From Streptococcus gallolyticus (GTDB lineage Bacteria > Bacillota > Bacilli > Lactobacillales > Streptococcaceae), in the NCBI GenBank assembly GCA_019794795.1, contig JAIMFC010000008.1, positions 62,001 through 126,000 of the forward strand: a DNA stretch of 64,000 nt, written 5' to 3'. Positions 25,608 through 34,900 of the stretch are shown here, in pieces. Positions within the stretch are counted from its first letter, which is position 1. Every line of letters starts with the position of its first letter. The position numbers and the translations under genes were made by a program. Below the pieces are notes generated by a model, which saw nothing but the letters and a program-made list of their open reading frames with translations, had not been told where the DNA came from and did no database searches.

Positions 25608-26279
25608 ATGTCAAACTTGAAACAACAAGTCGGAATCAAAGCAGCTGAATTTGTCACAGACGGTATGATTGTTGGTTTGGGAACAGGCTCAACCGCCTAC
25701 TATTTTGTAGAAGAAATTGGTCGTCGTATCAAGGAAGAAGGCTTGCAAATTACAGCAGTAACGACATCTCATGCAACCTATGCCCAAGCAGAAGGTCTAG
25801 GAATTCCGCTGAAAGCCATTGACGAGGTGGAGTTAGTTGACTTGACAGTAGACGGTGCAGATGAAGTGGATGGTCACTTCAATGGTATCAAGGGTGGTGG
25901 AGCAGCCCTCCTGATGGAAAAAATTGTAGCCGTTAACAGCAAAGACTGTATCTGGATTGTCGATGAATCCAAGGTTGTAGAAACGCTGGGGACTTTCAAA
26001 CTGCCAGTTGAAGTGGTACAGTACGGTGCTGCAAATCTTTTCCGCAAGTTTGAAGCTAAAGGCTACAACCCAAGCTTCCGTGAAAAAGATGGACAACGTC
26101 TGATCACAGATATGAAGAACTATATCATTGACTTAGATTTGAAAAAAATTGCTGACGCGGAAGCCTTGGCAACAGAATTGGACCACACAGTAGGTGTTGT
26201 AGAGCACGGTCTCTTCATTGGATTGATTTCAAAAGTGATTGTCGGCTATCCTGATGGACCAAAGATTTTAGAAAAATAA
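25608..26279 (+). CDS. rpiA: Ribose-5-phosphate isomerase A
   Basis: The 223-residue product has the phosphate loop [11 protein letters not shown], the active-site DGADEVD and [12 protein letters not shown], and the late DESK segment. It interconverts ribose-5-P and ribulose-5-P. The neighbours deoB, punA and deoD feed ribose-phosphate into this step. Confidence 0.96.
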   Translation: MSNLKQQVGIKAAEFVTDGMIVGLGTGSTAYYFVEEIGRRIKEEGLQITAVTTSHATYAQAEGLGIPLKAIDEVELVDLTVDGADEVDGHFNGIKGGGAALLMEKIVAVNSKDCIWIVDESKVVETLGTFKLPVEVVQYGAANLFRKFEAKGYNPSFREKDGQRLITDMKNYIIDLDLKKIADAEALATELDHTVGVVEHGLFIGLISKVIVGYPDGPKILEK

Positions 26280-26283
26280 GCAA

Positions 26284-27528
26284 ATGAACTATCAAGAAAG
26301 TTTGGCCTGGATTCACAGTAAATTAAAATTTGGCATGAAGCCGGGTTTGAAGCGGATTAACTGGCTCTTGCAAGAGCTCGGCAATCCTCAAGACCGTATC
26401 AAGGCTGTTCATATCGTGGGGACAAATGGTAAAGGCTCTACAGTGGCTAATTTGCAGCATATTTTAACAGCAAGTGGCTACAAAGTGGGAAGTTTTACCT
26501 CTCCCTATATTGTCGAATTTCGTGAACGGATTTCTGTTGACGGGCAGATGATTTCAGAGGAAGAGTTGATTGGCCTGGTTGACCGCTTGTATCCTATCGT
26601 AGAGCGATTGCCTCTGGAAACTGGACTAGATCCAGCTACTGAGTTTGAGATTATCACCGCCATGATGTTTCTCTATTTTGCGGAAATTCAGCCAGTTGAC
26701 ATCGTTTTGGTGGAAGCAGGACTGGGAGGTCGCTTAGACTCGACCAATGTTTTTCAGCCCCTAGTCGTAGTTTGTCCTTCCATTGGACTTGATCATCAAA
26801 ATATCTTGGGAGACAGCTACACAGAGATTGCCCGTGAAAAAGCTGCGGTCATCAAAAATGGTGCGCCTTTTATCTTTGCGACAGAGCGGGAAGATGTTGG
26901 TCAAGTATTCTTGGAAAAATGCCAGGAAACAGGCAGTGCCATTTATCAGCTATACAAGGATTTTTCTCTAGTTGATCAGACGTATGAAGAGGAAGAACAA
27001 GTCCTTTTGACGGATGTCCGTCTTGGGCTTCCGGGACATCATCAGGTGGAAAATGCTGCGCTAGCTATTCGCGTCAGCCGATTATTAGCCGAGAAAGGCT
27101 ATGAGAAGATTAGCTCAGCCACCATCAAAGAAGGCTTGGCTACCAGTCGCTGGGTGGGACGGACGGAATTGCTCGCTCACAATCTGATGATTGATGGTGC
27201 TCATAATAATGAGTCCATTCAGGCACTCTGTGATTTGTTAAAAGCAGACTATGCGGATAAGAAGCTGAAAATCTTGTTTGCTGCGATTGATACTAAGCCG
27301 ACAGACCAGATGATTGCTCAGTTGGAGCAGGTTGGGCAGGTGACAGTGACGAGCTTTGACTATCCCAATGCAGTGCCCCTAGAAAAATATCCTACTCACG
27401 TCAGCCGTGTGGCGGATTTCCATCAGTGGTTAGACCAAGTACAGTCTCTTGCGGACAATGAGTTTGCCATTGTCACAGGCTCGCTCTATTTTATCTCGCA
27501 AGTTAGGGCTTATCTGCTTCATGCATAG
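26284..27528 (+). CDS. folC: Folylpolyglutamate synthase/dihydrofolate synthase FolC
   Basis: A Mur-ligase-like enzyme of 414 residues with the P-loop HIVGTNGKGST near residue 50. Also visible are the early SFTSPYIVEFRERISVDG loop and the C-terminal IDGAHNNESI. It adds glutamate to folates. It starts four bases after rpiA, so the two are co-transcribed. A second folC copy elsewhere would not be unusual. Confidence 0.92.
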   Translation: MNYQESLAWIHSKLKFGMKPGLKRINWLLQELGNPQDRIKAVHIVGTNGKGSTVANLQHILTASGYKVGSFTSPYIVEFRERISVDGQMISEEELIGLVDRLYPIVERLPLETGLDPATEFEIITAMMFLYFAEIQPVDIVLVEAGLGGRLDSTNVFQPLVVVCPSIGLDHQNILGDSYTEIAREKAAVIKNGAPFIFATEREDVGQVFLEKCQETGSAIYQLYKDFSLVDQTYEEEEQVLLTDVRLGLPGHHQVENAALAIRVSRLLAEKGYEKISSATIKEGLATSRWVGRTELLAHNLMIDGAHNNESIQALCDLLKADYADKKLKILFAAIDTKPTDQMIAQLEQVGQVTVTSFDYPNAVPLEKYPTHVSRVADFHQWLDQVQSLADNEFAIVTGSLYFISQVRAYLLHA

Positions 27529-27534
27529 AAAAAG

Positions 27535-27565
27535 AAAGAGTGGTAGATATTGTCAGCCACTTTTT
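27535..27565 (+). terminator. Terminator after folC
   Basis: The arms AAAGAGTGG and CCACTTTTT pair with one G-T pair over a 13-base loop; the T-run is part of the 3' arm. Confidence 0.7.
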
Positions 27566-27630
27566 AAAATCACCTAAAATTTAATTTATGAAAATGCTAC
27601 CAATTCAGTCCTGCGTATTGTTCGGATTTA

Positions 27631-27639
27631 TGGTATAAT
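27631..27639 (+). promoter_or_regulatory. Extended -10 promoter of deoB
   Basis: TGGTATAAT is a perfect extended -10 element, 29 bases before the ATG of deoB. The -35 is weak. Confidence 0.65.
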
Positions 27640-27668
27640 GAAAGTAATTTCACTCAAAGGAGAAGAAA

Positions 27669-28880
27669 ATGTCAACTTTTGATCGTATTCACTTGGTTGT
27701 CTTGGATTCAGTCGGAATCGGTGCTGCGCCAGACGCTAATAACTTTGTCAATGCTGGGGTGCCAGATGGAGCTTCAGATACACTAGGCCACATTTCGAAA
27801 ACAGTCGGTCTTGAAGTGCCAAACATGGCTAAACTTGGTCTTGGAAATATTCCTCGTCCCCAAGCTCTTCAAACCGTTCCAGCCGAGGAAAATCCGACTG
27901 GTTACGTGACAAAATTAGAAGAAGTATCATTGGGTAAAGACACCATGACTGGTCACTGGGAAATCATGGGTCTCAATATTACTGAGCCATTTGATACTTT
28001 CTGGAATGGATTTCCAGAAGAAATTTTGACTCAAATCGAAGAATTTTCAGGTCGGAAAGTCATTCGTGAAGCCAACAAACCTTACTCAGGAACAGCTGTT
28101 ATTGATGATTTCGGTCCTCGGCAAATGGAAACAGGCGAGTTGATTATCTATACATCTGCTGACCCTGTTCTGCAAATTGCAGCTCATGAAGAGATTATTC
28201 CGCTTGAAGAGCTCTATCGTATTTGTGAGTTTGCGCGCTCCATCACTTTGGAACGTCCAGCTTTACTTGGTCGTATCATTGCGCGTCCGTATGTTGGTAC
28301 TCCAGGCAATTTCACTCGTACATCAAACCGTCATGACTATGCTGTGTCACCTTTTGAAGACACAGTTCTCAACAAATTGGACCAAGTTGGTATTGATACT
28401 TATGCGGTTGGTAAGATCAATGATATTTTCAATGGTTCAGGTATCAACCATGACATGGGACACAATAAAAATAACAACCACGGTGTGGATACACTCTTGA
28501 AAACAATGGGACTTGCTGAGTTTGAAAAAGGCTTATCATTTACGAACTTGGTAGACTTTGATGCTAACTTTGGTCACCGTCGTGATGCCCATGGTTACCG
28601 TGATTGTTTGCACGAATTTGACAACCGTTTGCCTGAAATTATTGCAGCTATGCGTGAAAATGACTTGCTTTTGATTACAGCTGATCACGGAAATGACCCA
28701 ACATATGCTGGTACAGACCATACTCGTGAATACATTCCGCTCTTGGCTTACAGCCCAGCCTTCACAGGAAATGGTGTTATTCCACAAGGACATTTTGCAG
28801 ATATTTCAGCCACTATTGCTGAGAACTTTGGTGTGGACACAGCCATGATTGGTGAGTCATTCTTGAACCAACTACAATAA
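27669..28880 (+). CDS. deoB: Phosphopentomutase DeoB
   Basis: A 403-residue member of the alkaline phosphatase superfamily. The metal and nucleophile segments are [12 protein letters not shown] at the start, [10 protein letters not shown] (nucleophilic Thr), and the late [10 protein letters not shown] and [10 protein letters not shown]. It converts (deoxy)ribose-1-P to the 5-phosphate after nucleoside phosphorolysis. It starts the nucleoside salvage operon deoB, arsC-like, punA, small membrane protein, deoD. Confidence 0.97.
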   Translation: MSTFDRIHLVVLDSVGIGAAPDANNFVNAGVPDGASDTLGHISKTVGLEVPNMAKLGLGNIPRPQALQTVPAEENPTGYVTKLEEVSLGKDTMTGHWEIMGLNITEPFDTFWNGFPEEILTQIEEFSGRKVIREANKPYSGTAVIDDFGPRQMETGELIIYTSADPVLQIAAHEEIIPLEELYRICEFARSITLERPALLGRIIARPYVGTPGNFTRTSNRHDYAVSPFEDTVLNKLDQVGIDTYAVGKINDIFNGSGINHDMGHNKNNNHGVDTLLKTMGLAEFEKGLSFTNLVDFDANFGHRRDAHGYRDCLHEFDNRLPEIIAAMRENDLLLITADHGNDPTYAGTDHTREYIPLLAYSPAFTGNGVIPQGHFADISATIAENFGVDTAMIGESFLNQLQ

Positions 28881-28905
28881 AATCCGTTTGATAGGAGAGA
28901 ACCAA

Positions 28906-29316
28906 TTGGAAAAAGTCACTATCTATCACAATCCCAACTGTGGTACATCGCGTAATGTTTTAGCCTTACTTCAAGCATGTGGGCTGGAGGTTGAGGTTAT
29001 TAACTATTTAGAAACGCCTCCGACAGAAGAAAAACTTAAGGAGTTGCTAGCTCAAATGGAAATAACCGCCAGAGAGTTACTACGTACGAATGTACCACCT
29101 TATGAAACCTTAGGTTTATCAGATGAATTAAAGGAAGATGCTATTATTTCCGCCATGATGACAGAGCCGATTTTAATCAATCGTCCCATTGTTGTCACTA
29201 GTAAGGGAGTAAAACTTTGTCGTCCATCCGAGGCCGTTCTAGAGATTTTACCTGTACAAATGATGGAAGATTTTGTGAAAGAAGATGGTGAAGTCATTTC
29301 AAAACCAGCCTATTGA
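28906..29316 (+). CDS. ArsC/Spx-like thioredoxin-fold protein
   Basis: The likely start is TTG 28906 with TAGGAGAG upstream; the frame can open at TTG 28888, but that would overlap the ribosome site. The product (136 residues) matches glutaredoxin-type arsenate reductases. It has NPNCGTSRNVL with Cys12, the PILINRPIV loop carrying the anion-binding Arg, and LCRPSE. No ars genes are nearby. Its place in a purine salvage operon suggests co-regulation rather than arsenic defence. Confidence 0.85.
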   Translation: MEKVTIYHNPNCGTSRNVLALLQACGLEVEVINYLETPPTEEKLKELLAQMEITARELLRTNVPPYETLGLSDELKEDAIISAMMTEPILINRPIVVTSKGVKLCRPSEAVLEILPVQMMEDFVKEDGEVISKPAY

Positions 29317-29355
29317 CAGACATTATACATTATAGTAAAAAAGGATATACATAAC

Positions 29356-30165
29356 ATGACACTTTTAGAAAAAATTTATGACACACGTGATTTCTTGCAA
29401 GTAAAAGGCATTACGGAGCCAGAATTTGGTTTGATTTTGGGGTCAGGCCTTGGTGAATTAGCCGAAGAAATCGAAAATGCTATCGTGGTTGACTATGCCG
29501 ATATTCCAAACTGGGGCCGTTCAACAGTTGTTGGGCATGCTGGTAAGTTGGTTTATGGTGACTTGGCTGGTCGCAAGGTATTGGCTCTTCAAGGGCGTTT
29601 CCATTTCTACGAAGGAAATCCGATGGAAGTTGTAACCTTCCCAGTTCGCATTATGAAAGCACTTGGCTGCCACAGTGTACTTGTAACCAACGCGGCTGGT
29701 GGTATCGGCTACGGTCCGGGTACCCTTATGCTCATCAATGACCACATCAACATGACAGGCACCAATCCACTGATCGGTGAAAACTTGGAAGAATTTGGTC
29801 CACGTTTCCCAGATATGTCGAAAGCCTATACACCCGAGTACCGTCAAGTTGCCCATGAAGTAGCAGACAAACTCGGTATCAAACTTAGCGACGGTGTCTA
29901 CCTTGGCTGTTCAGGTCCAACCTATGAAACACCTGCTGAAATTCGTGCCTTCCAAACGCTTGGTGCGGATGCCGTTGGTATGTCAACAGTACCAGAAGTC
30001 ATCATTGCAGCACATTCTGGCTTGAAAGTGCTTGGCATTTCAGCTATTACCAACCATGCAGCTGGTTTCCAAGAAGAACTCAACCACGAAGAAGTAGTTG
30101 AAGTAACTCAACGAATCAAGGAAGATTTCAAAGTTTTAGTAAAAGCTATTCTTGCTGGTTTGTAA
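29356..30165 (+). CDS. punA: Purine nucleoside phosphorylase PunA
   Basis: A trimeric-type PNP (269 residues). The phosphate loop is LGSGLGELA, with QGRFHFYEG and VTNAAGGIG, and the base-binding late segment AVGMSTVPEVIIAAHSGL. It cleaves guanosine and inosine, and their deoxy forms, with phosphate. Confidence 0.96.
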   Translation: MTLLEKIYDTRDFLQVKGITEPEFGLILGSGLGELAEEIENAIVVDYADIPNWGRSTVVGHAGKLVYGDLAGRKVLALQGRFHFYEGNPMEVVTFPVRIMKALGCHSVLVTNAAGGIGYGPGTLMLINDHINMTGTNPLIGENLEEFGPRFPDMSKAYTPEYRQVAHEVADKLGIKLSDGVYLGCSGPTYETPAEIRAFQTLGADAVGMSTVPEVIIAAHSGLKVLGISAITNHAAGFQEELNHEEVVEVTQRIKEDFKVLVKAILAGL

Positions 30166-30178
30166 GATAAGGAAAACT

Positions 30179-30325
30179 ATGAAACCAAAACAAATGCATT
30201 ATTTAGCAGCTTTTTTGTTTTTTCTTGCTACTATGTTAATGTTTTTTGCAAAATCAAAACCAATGTGTTTTTCTATGTTAACGCTCTCTTTTGTAAATTT
30301 AACGTTGGCTTTACAAAAAAGTTAA
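30179..30325 (+). CDS. Small two-helix membrane protein, unknown function
   Basis: A 48-residue frame lies in the gap between punA and deoD. AAGGA precedes the ATG by five bases. The protein starts MKPKQMHYLAAFLFFLATML and has two hydrophobic stretches separated by AKSKP, ending LALQKS. Signal, frame length and position suggest a real small membrane protein co-transcribed with the salvage enzymes. No family is recognised. Confidence 0.65.
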   Translation: MKPKQMHYLAAFLFFLATMLMFFAKSKPMCFSMLTLSFVNLTLALQKS

Positions 30326-30349
30326 GAAAAATTAAAATAAGGAGAATTT

Positions 30350-31060
30350 ATGTCAATTCATATTGAAGCAAAACAAGGTCAAATTGCAGATAAAATCTTG
30401 CTTCCAGGAGACCCACTCCGTGCAAAATTTATCGCAGAAAACTTTTTAGAAGATGCAGAGTGCTTTAACACTGTTCGTAACATGTTCGGCTATACTGGTA
30501 CCTACAAAGGTCACCGTGTATCTGTTATGGGAACTGGTATGGGGATGCCTTCTATCTCAATTTATGCGCGTGAGCTCATCGTTGATTACGGTGTGAAAAA
30601 ACTCATCCGTGTAGGTACAGCTGGTTCCATCAATCCAGATGTCCATGTCCGTGAATTGGTTCTTGCTCAAGCAGCAGCAACCAACTCAAACATTATTCGT
30701 AATGATTGGCCAGAATACGACTTGCCACAGATTGCAGACTTTGCTCTACTTGACAAGGCCTATCATATCGCCAAAGAATTGGGGATGACAACCCACGTCG
30801 GAAACGTCCTTTCTTCAGACATCTTCTATTCAAATATGGCTGGCCGCAACATCGCTCTTGGTAAATTGGGGGTTCACGCTATTGAAATGGAAGCTGCTGC
30901 ATTGTACTATTTGGCAGCCCAACACGGTGTACAAGCTCTTGGAATCATGACTATCTCAGATAGCTTGGTTAATCCAGAAGAAGATACAACGGCAGAAGAA
31001 CGCCAAAATACCTTTACAGATATGATGAAGGTTGGTCTTGAAACATTGATTGCGGAGTAG
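30350..31060 (+). CDS. deoD: Purine nucleoside phosphorylase DeoD-type
   Basis: A hexameric-type PNP (236 residues): [16 protein letters not shown] at the start, [23 protein letters not shown], and the late [11 protein letters not shown] and ISDSLV. It prefers adenosine and 6-amino purines, complementing PunA. Confidence 0.96.
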   Translation: MSIHIEAKQGQIADKILLPGDPLRAKFIAENFLEDAECFNTVRNMFGYTGTYKGHRVSVMGTGMGMPSISIYARELIVDYGVKKLIRVGTAGSINPDVHVRELVLAQAAATNSNIIRNDWPEYDLPQIADFALLDKAYHIAKELGMTTHVGNVLSSDIFYSNMAGRNIALGKLGVHAIEMEAAALYYLAAQHGVQALGIMTISDSLVNPEEDTTAEERQNTFTDMMKVGLETLIAE

Positions 31061-31071
31061 AAATCACCTAA

Positions 31072-31821
31072 ATGATAAAAAATTTATTTAAAGTAATCGG
31101 TAGCTTAATCGGTTTGATGATTTTAGCTACTCTTCTGTGGTCGTTCATTTTTTCAATGACGACTACACCAGAAGATGCAGAGATGACAGTTGAGCCTTTC
31201 AAAGGAGCGATATTCTATTGTGCTTTGGCAACGGCGATTGTCGTCTACATCATCTTGAATTATCAGCATGCTGTTCGTTTAAACTCAGCGATAGACTCTT
31301 GTGCGAGCAATATTAAGATTACAGCTGAGCGCAATAAGCAATTATTGGACAAGGCAAATAAATTTGTAGATAAACATTTGAGTTTAGAAAAAGAATCTGT
31401 TTTGGAAGTTCAAAAAAATGCTGTGCTACGTGAAAGTAGTAAATCAACTGAACGTGAAACGAATCGAGAAGATAGTACAGATGAAAAATTCTTTAAAAAT
31501 AAAGGACGCAGAGATCAGCTTTCTAAGGGGGATGACAAGCATAAATCCGTAGAATCTTCCAAGGAATTCGCTCAAATTCTTCATGATATTCCAGAATACA
31601 ATATGAACAAACATGTGAATCGATTGTTCGAGGAAATATTGAAGAGTGAGGAAGATTTGGCTGCTTATCGTCAACATTATAACTATCTTGTAGAGCAGTT
31701 TAATGGGATGATTAAACAGTTTCCACTTAGCTTAATCCGTCGATTGACATCATTAAAAGCACGTGAATATTACAAAATAGATATAGATGAAGAATTTTCA
31801 GACCAATTATTAGGTTTGTAA
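31072..31821 (+). CDS. Membrane protein with a diverged, split LemA-like helical domain
   Basis: Two hydrophobic helices (about residues 7-29 and 47-62) are followed by a coiled region NSAIDSCASNIKITAERNKQ. This lines up with the first LemA helix. A highly charged, probably disordered insert spans about 115-165. The C-terminal part DLAAYRQHYNYLVEQFNGMI, then KQFPLSLIRRL, lines up with LemA's ARKDYNTVASVYNKKIRRFP. The relation was inferred by comparison with the LemA protein at 14861-15439. Function unknown. It starts 11 bases after deoD. Confidence 0.6.
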   Translation: MIKNLFKVIGSLIGLMILATLLWSFIFSMTTTPEDAEMTVEPFKGAIFYCALATAIVVYIILNYQHAVRLNSAIDSCASNIKITAERNKQLLDKANKFVDKHLSLEKESVLEVQKNAVLRESSKSTERETNREDSTDEKFFKNKGRRDQLSKGDDKHKSVESSKEFAQILHDIPEYNMNKHVNRLFEEILKSEEDLAAYRQHYNYLVEQFNGMIKQFPLSLIRRLTSLKAREYYKIDIDEEFSDQLLGL

Positions 31822-32015
31822 ACCAAACAGCAACCGATGCATCATCATGCTTAGTGTCTCAGGAAAGCCAGCCAGTAGGCTAGGAAAACCGATCTATGGA
31901 TATACAACTGCCTAGTCATTGTCTACATGGCTAAGGTAGGTTTCTTCTCTAGTATCCCTACAATAGGCGGTACAATGAGAATATTTAGCATTTAGAAAAA
32001 TAGGAGGAATAGGCT

Positions 32016-32228
32016 ATGTTTGCAGTATCACCCATTATTCTAAGATTATTGATAGCATTGGTCTACATTATCTGTGTGGTGGTGAGTGGTTACGGTTTAT
32101 ATAGAGGTATTCGTGCCTCTAGGGCGAGTACTGGCTTGAAAATGGCTCTCTTGCTCCTTTACCTAGTTACTCTCGTTTTACTGACTTATTTTACCCTATT
32201 CGCCTTGTTTTTAGGCTATAACTCTTGA
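32016..32228 (+). CDS. Small membrane protein, unknown function
   Basis: A 70-residue protein with two membrane helices (about 8-28 and 42-66) joined by a basic loop RGIRASRASTGLK. AGGAGG lies before the ATG. It has its own terminator immediately after. No family is recognised. Confidence 0.7.
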   Translation: MFAVSPIILRLLIALVYIICVVVSGYGLYRGIRASRASTGLKMALLLLYLVTLVLLTYFTLFALFLGYNS

Positions 32229-32230
32229 TG

Positions 32231-32255
32231 AGGCTGGCGCATGCCAGCCTTTTTC
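32231..32255 (+). terminator. Terminator of the small membrane protein gene
   Basis: The perfect 8-bp stem AGGCTGGC/GCCAGCCT closes on GCAT, with four T after. Confidence 0.9.
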
Positions 32256-32272
32256 TATTTCTCCTGAATTTG

Positions 32273-32281
32273 TGCTATACT
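32273..32281 (+). promoter_or_regulatory. Extended -10 promoter giving a leaderless hemW mRNA
   Basis: TGCTATACT (TGn plus TATACT, 32276-32281) places the transcription start at about 32288, the A of the hemW ATG. No Shine-Dalgarno lies upstream of that ATG. Confidence 0.6.
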
Positions 32282-32287
32282 AAGCTT

Positions 32288-33421
32288 ATGCAAAAAAGAC
32301 CGACATCCGCTTATATTCATATCCCATTTTGTACTCAGATTTGTTACTATTGTGATTTTTCTAAGGTATTTATCAAAAATCAGCCGGTAGATGATTATCT
32401 AGCTGCCCTCATGGAAGAGGTTAAGTTTTATGATTTACCAGCTTTGAAAACTCTCTATATCGGTGGAGGTACGCCGTCTGCGCTTTCTGCTGAACAGCTA
32501 AACTATCTCTTGACCAATTTGGAAAAGATTTTGGATTTATCGCAAATTGAAGAGTTTACCATTGAAGCCAATCCTGGTGATTTGACGCCTGAGAAAATCG
32601 CTGTGCTGAAAACCTCTAAGTGTAACCGAGTATCCTTGGGCGTACAGACATTTGATGACCGTATGTTGAAAAAAATCGGTCGCAGTCACAATCAGGATCA
32701 GATTTACGAGACAATTTCAGAGCTGAAAAAAGCTGATTTTCATAATATTTCCATTGATCTCATTTATGCCCTACCTGGTCAGACCATGGAGCAGGTGGTG
32801 GAAAATGTTGCTAAGGCATTGGAACTGGATATTCCTCATATGAGCCTCTACAGCTTGATTCTGGAAAATCATACGGTTTTCATGAATCGTCAGCGCCGTG
32901 GCAGTCTTCATCTGCCCAACGAAGATGTGGAGTCAGACATGTTTGACTATATCTTGCAAGAGTTGGAGAAAAATGGCTTTGAGCACTATGAAATTTCCAA
33001 CTTTACCAAGCCAGGTTTTGAAAGCCGCCACAATCTCATGTACTGGGACAATGCTGAATACTATGGTCTAGGGGCAGGTGCTTCGGGCTATCTCAATGGG
33101 ATGCGTTACCGTAACCGTGGTCCGATTCAGCACTATCTCAAGTCTATCGCTGAAAAAGGACATGCTCGACTGCACGAGGAAATCTTGTCCAAAGAAGAGC
33201 AGATGGAAGAAGAAATGTTTCTCGGCTTGCGCAAGAAGTCAGGTGTGTCCATGCAGAGCTTCAAGGAGAAATTCCAAGTGGACTTTCAAGAGCGTTATGG
33301 GACGATTCTGGCTGACTTGGTCGCGCAGGGCTTGCTACAAGTAGAAGGTGATCAGGTTCGTATGACCAAGAAGGGACTTTTCTTGGGAGACACCGTTGCA
33401 GAGCGCTTTATAATTGATTAG
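32288..33421 (+). CDS. hemW: Radical SAM heme chaperone HemW
   Basis: The 377-residue product starts MQKRPTSAYIHIPFC. The 4Fe-4S cluster Cys are 15, 19 and 22 (CTQICYYC), and the SAM motif GGGTPS follows. Also present are EANPGDL and the C-terminal HemW wing domain. HemW proteins bind heme and are often misnamed coproporphyrinogen oxidase. The open frame extends upstream to 32225, but that part overlaps the previous gene and terminator. Confidence 0.92.
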   Translation: MQKRPTSAYIHIPFCTQICYYCDFSKVFIKNQPVDDYLAALMEEVKFYDLPALKTLYIGGGTPSALSAEQLNYLLTNLEKILDLSQIEEFTIEANPGDLTPEKIAVLKTSKCNRVSLGVQTFDDRMLKKIGRSHNQDQIYETISELKKADFHNISIDLIYALPGQTMEQVVENVAKALELDIPHMSLYSLILENHTVFMNRQRRGSLHLPNEDVESDMFDYILQELEKNGFEHYEISNFTKPGFESRHNLMYWDNAEYYGLGAGASGYLNGMRYRNRGPIQHYLKSIAEKGHARLHEEILSKEEQMEEEMFLGLRKKSGVSMQSFKEKFQVDFQERYGTILADLVAQGLLQVEGDQVRMTKKGLFLGDTVAERFIID

Positions 33422-33432
33422 AAGGAGAAATT

Positions 33433-34173
33433 ATGGGCTTATCGTATCAAGAAGACTACACCATTCCCTTTGACATCGTCGATGTAAAAAGAGAAGTTAA
33501 GTTACCGCATTTGATTTTGCGGTGTTTGGAAATTTCAGGACGTCAGTCCAGCAGTTTAGGGCGAAGTGACCGTTATATCTTTGAGACATATGGTCTGGTC
33601 TGGGTGGTAACGGATTATGAATTTACCATTCATCGTTTGCCACATTATGGAGAAACAGTGACCATTGCGACAGAAGCCCTATCTCACAATAAATTTTTCT
33701 GTTACCGAAAATTTTTCATCTATGATGCAGAGGGAGATCTGCTCATGGATATTCTCTGTTATTTTGTTTTGTTGGGCTTGGAAAGCCGCAAATTAAGTCC
33801 AGTTCCAGAAGACTTGGTGGCTCCTTTTGAGTCAGAAATGGTAAAAAAGGTTCAGCGTGCGCCGAAACTTCCGGTACTAGAAGATTTGGCTTCGCAAGAA
33901 TACCGAATTCGTTATTTTGACATTGATATGAATGGTCATGTTAATAACAGCAAGTACCTTGAGTGGATGTTTGACGTGCTGGATTATGATTTTCTACTGT
34001 ATCATGTTCCAAAACGCCTGCAGTTGAAATACATCAAAGAAGTGGCACCCGGTGGCATGATTGATTCCCAGTATCGTTTGGACGGATTGACCAGTCAGCA
34101 TGCTATTGTATCAGAAGGCGAGCTACGTGCCCAAGCACAGATTGAATGGAGAAAAGTAGATGACGAAGGATGA
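33433..34173 (+). CDS. Acyl-ACP thioesterase
   Basis: A double hot-dog thioesterase (246 residues) of the plant FatA/bacterial family. The N-terminal half contains RSDRYIFETYGLVWVVTDYE. The second hot-dog holds the catalytic DIDMNGHVNNSKYLEW, with Asn and His. It releases fatty acids from acyl carrier protein. It sits 11 bases after hemW and overlaps the Nudix gene by 14 bases, so the three are one unit. Confidence 0.9.
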   Translation: MGLSYQEDYTIPFDIVDVKREVKLPHLILRCLEISGRQSSSLGRSDRYIFETYGLVWVVTDYEFTIHRLPHYGETVTIATEALSHNKFFCYRKFFIYDAEGDLLMDILCYFVLLGLESRKLSPVPEDLVAPFESEMVKKVQRAPKLPVLEDLASQEYRIRYFDIDMNGHVNNSKYLEWMFDVLDYDFLLYHVPKRLQLKYIKEVAPGGMIDSQYRLDGLTSQHAIVSEGELRAQAQIEWRKVDDEG

Positions 34174-34780
34174 GAAATGGATGAAATGGGCTATTCGCTT
34201 GCAGGCACTAGCTCAGAATGGCTTAGCTTACACGACCAATGTATTTGACCGAGAGCGATTTGAGGAAATTCGTCAGATTGCAGCTGAAATGTTAGTGACA
34301 CCCTCAGGCATGCCCTTGAAAAAGGTGGAAGATCTTTTCTGCTCGGAAACAGGCTACCAAACACCTAAAATTGATACGCGCGCAGCCATTTTCAAAGAAG
34401 ACAAAATCCTACTGGTCCAAGAAGCTGACGGCCGCTGGGCCCTACCTGGAGGCTGGTGTGACGTAGACCAGTCTGTCATGGACAATACCATAAAAGAGGT
34501 CAAGGAAGAAGCGGGGCTGGACGCAGAAGCCGTGCGCCTGATTGCAGTTTTAGACAAGCACAAGAATAACCCAGCCAACTCTGCCATGCGCGTGACCAAA
34601 ATTTTCATCGAATGCCGAGCATTAGGAGGTCAGTTTGTCGCAAACAGCGAAACCTTGGCGAGTGACTATTTTGCCTTATCCGACCTCCCTCAACTATCAG
34701 AAAACAAAACCACTACCAAACAAATTGCTCTGTGCTTTGAAGCACATGCAGCGGAACACTGGGAAGCTAGGTTTGATTAA
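34160..34780 (+). CDS. Nudix hydrolase with N-terminal helical extension
   Basis: A 206-residue protein with an N-terminal helical domain (about residues 1-60, Nudix_N type) and a Nudix fold. The box reads GGWCDVDQSVMDNTIKEVKEEAG. The usual Glu of Gx5E is Gln and the Arg of REUxEE is Lys, while the metal-binding EVKEE is kept. This variant is seen in related proteins with the same extension. The substrate, a nucleoside diphosphate derivative, is unknown. Confidence 0.88.
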   Translation: MTKDEKWMKWAIRLQALAQNGLAYTTNVFDRERFEEIRQIAAEMLVTPSGMPLKKVEDLFCSETGYQTPKIDTRAAIFKEDKILLVQEADGRWALPGGWCDVDQSVMDNTIKEVKEEAGLDAEAVRLIAVLDKHKNNPANSAMRVTKIFIECRALGGQFVANSETLASDYFALSDLPQLSENKTTTKQIALCFEAHAAEHWEARFD

Positions 34781-34785
34781 ATATA

Positions 34786-34813
34786 AACATCAGATGAATA
34801 GCTGGTGTTTTTT
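34786..34813 (+). terminator. Terminator after the Nudix gene
   Basis: The arms AACATCAG and CTGGTGTT pair with one G-T pair over an eight-base loop, followed by T. Confidence 0.75.
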
Positions 34814-34848
34814 ATTGTTTTACAGAAAAATCCTTTTTATTTTAATCG

Positions 34849-34877
34849 TTGACAGAAAAGTCATCTGATGATAAAAT
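34849..34877 (+). promoter_or_regulatory. kdgK promoter with TCATCNGATGA operator
   Basis: A consensus TTGACA (34849-34854), a 17-base spacer and TAAAAT (34872-34877). The last 11 bases of the spacer are TCATCTGATGA (34861-34871), a perfect inverted repeat touching the -10. The same word in the same place occurs at 38721. The likely repressor is the GntR protein at 37910. Confidence 0.85.
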
Positions 34878-34900
34878 GATTTTAAGAAAGGGGTTACAAA

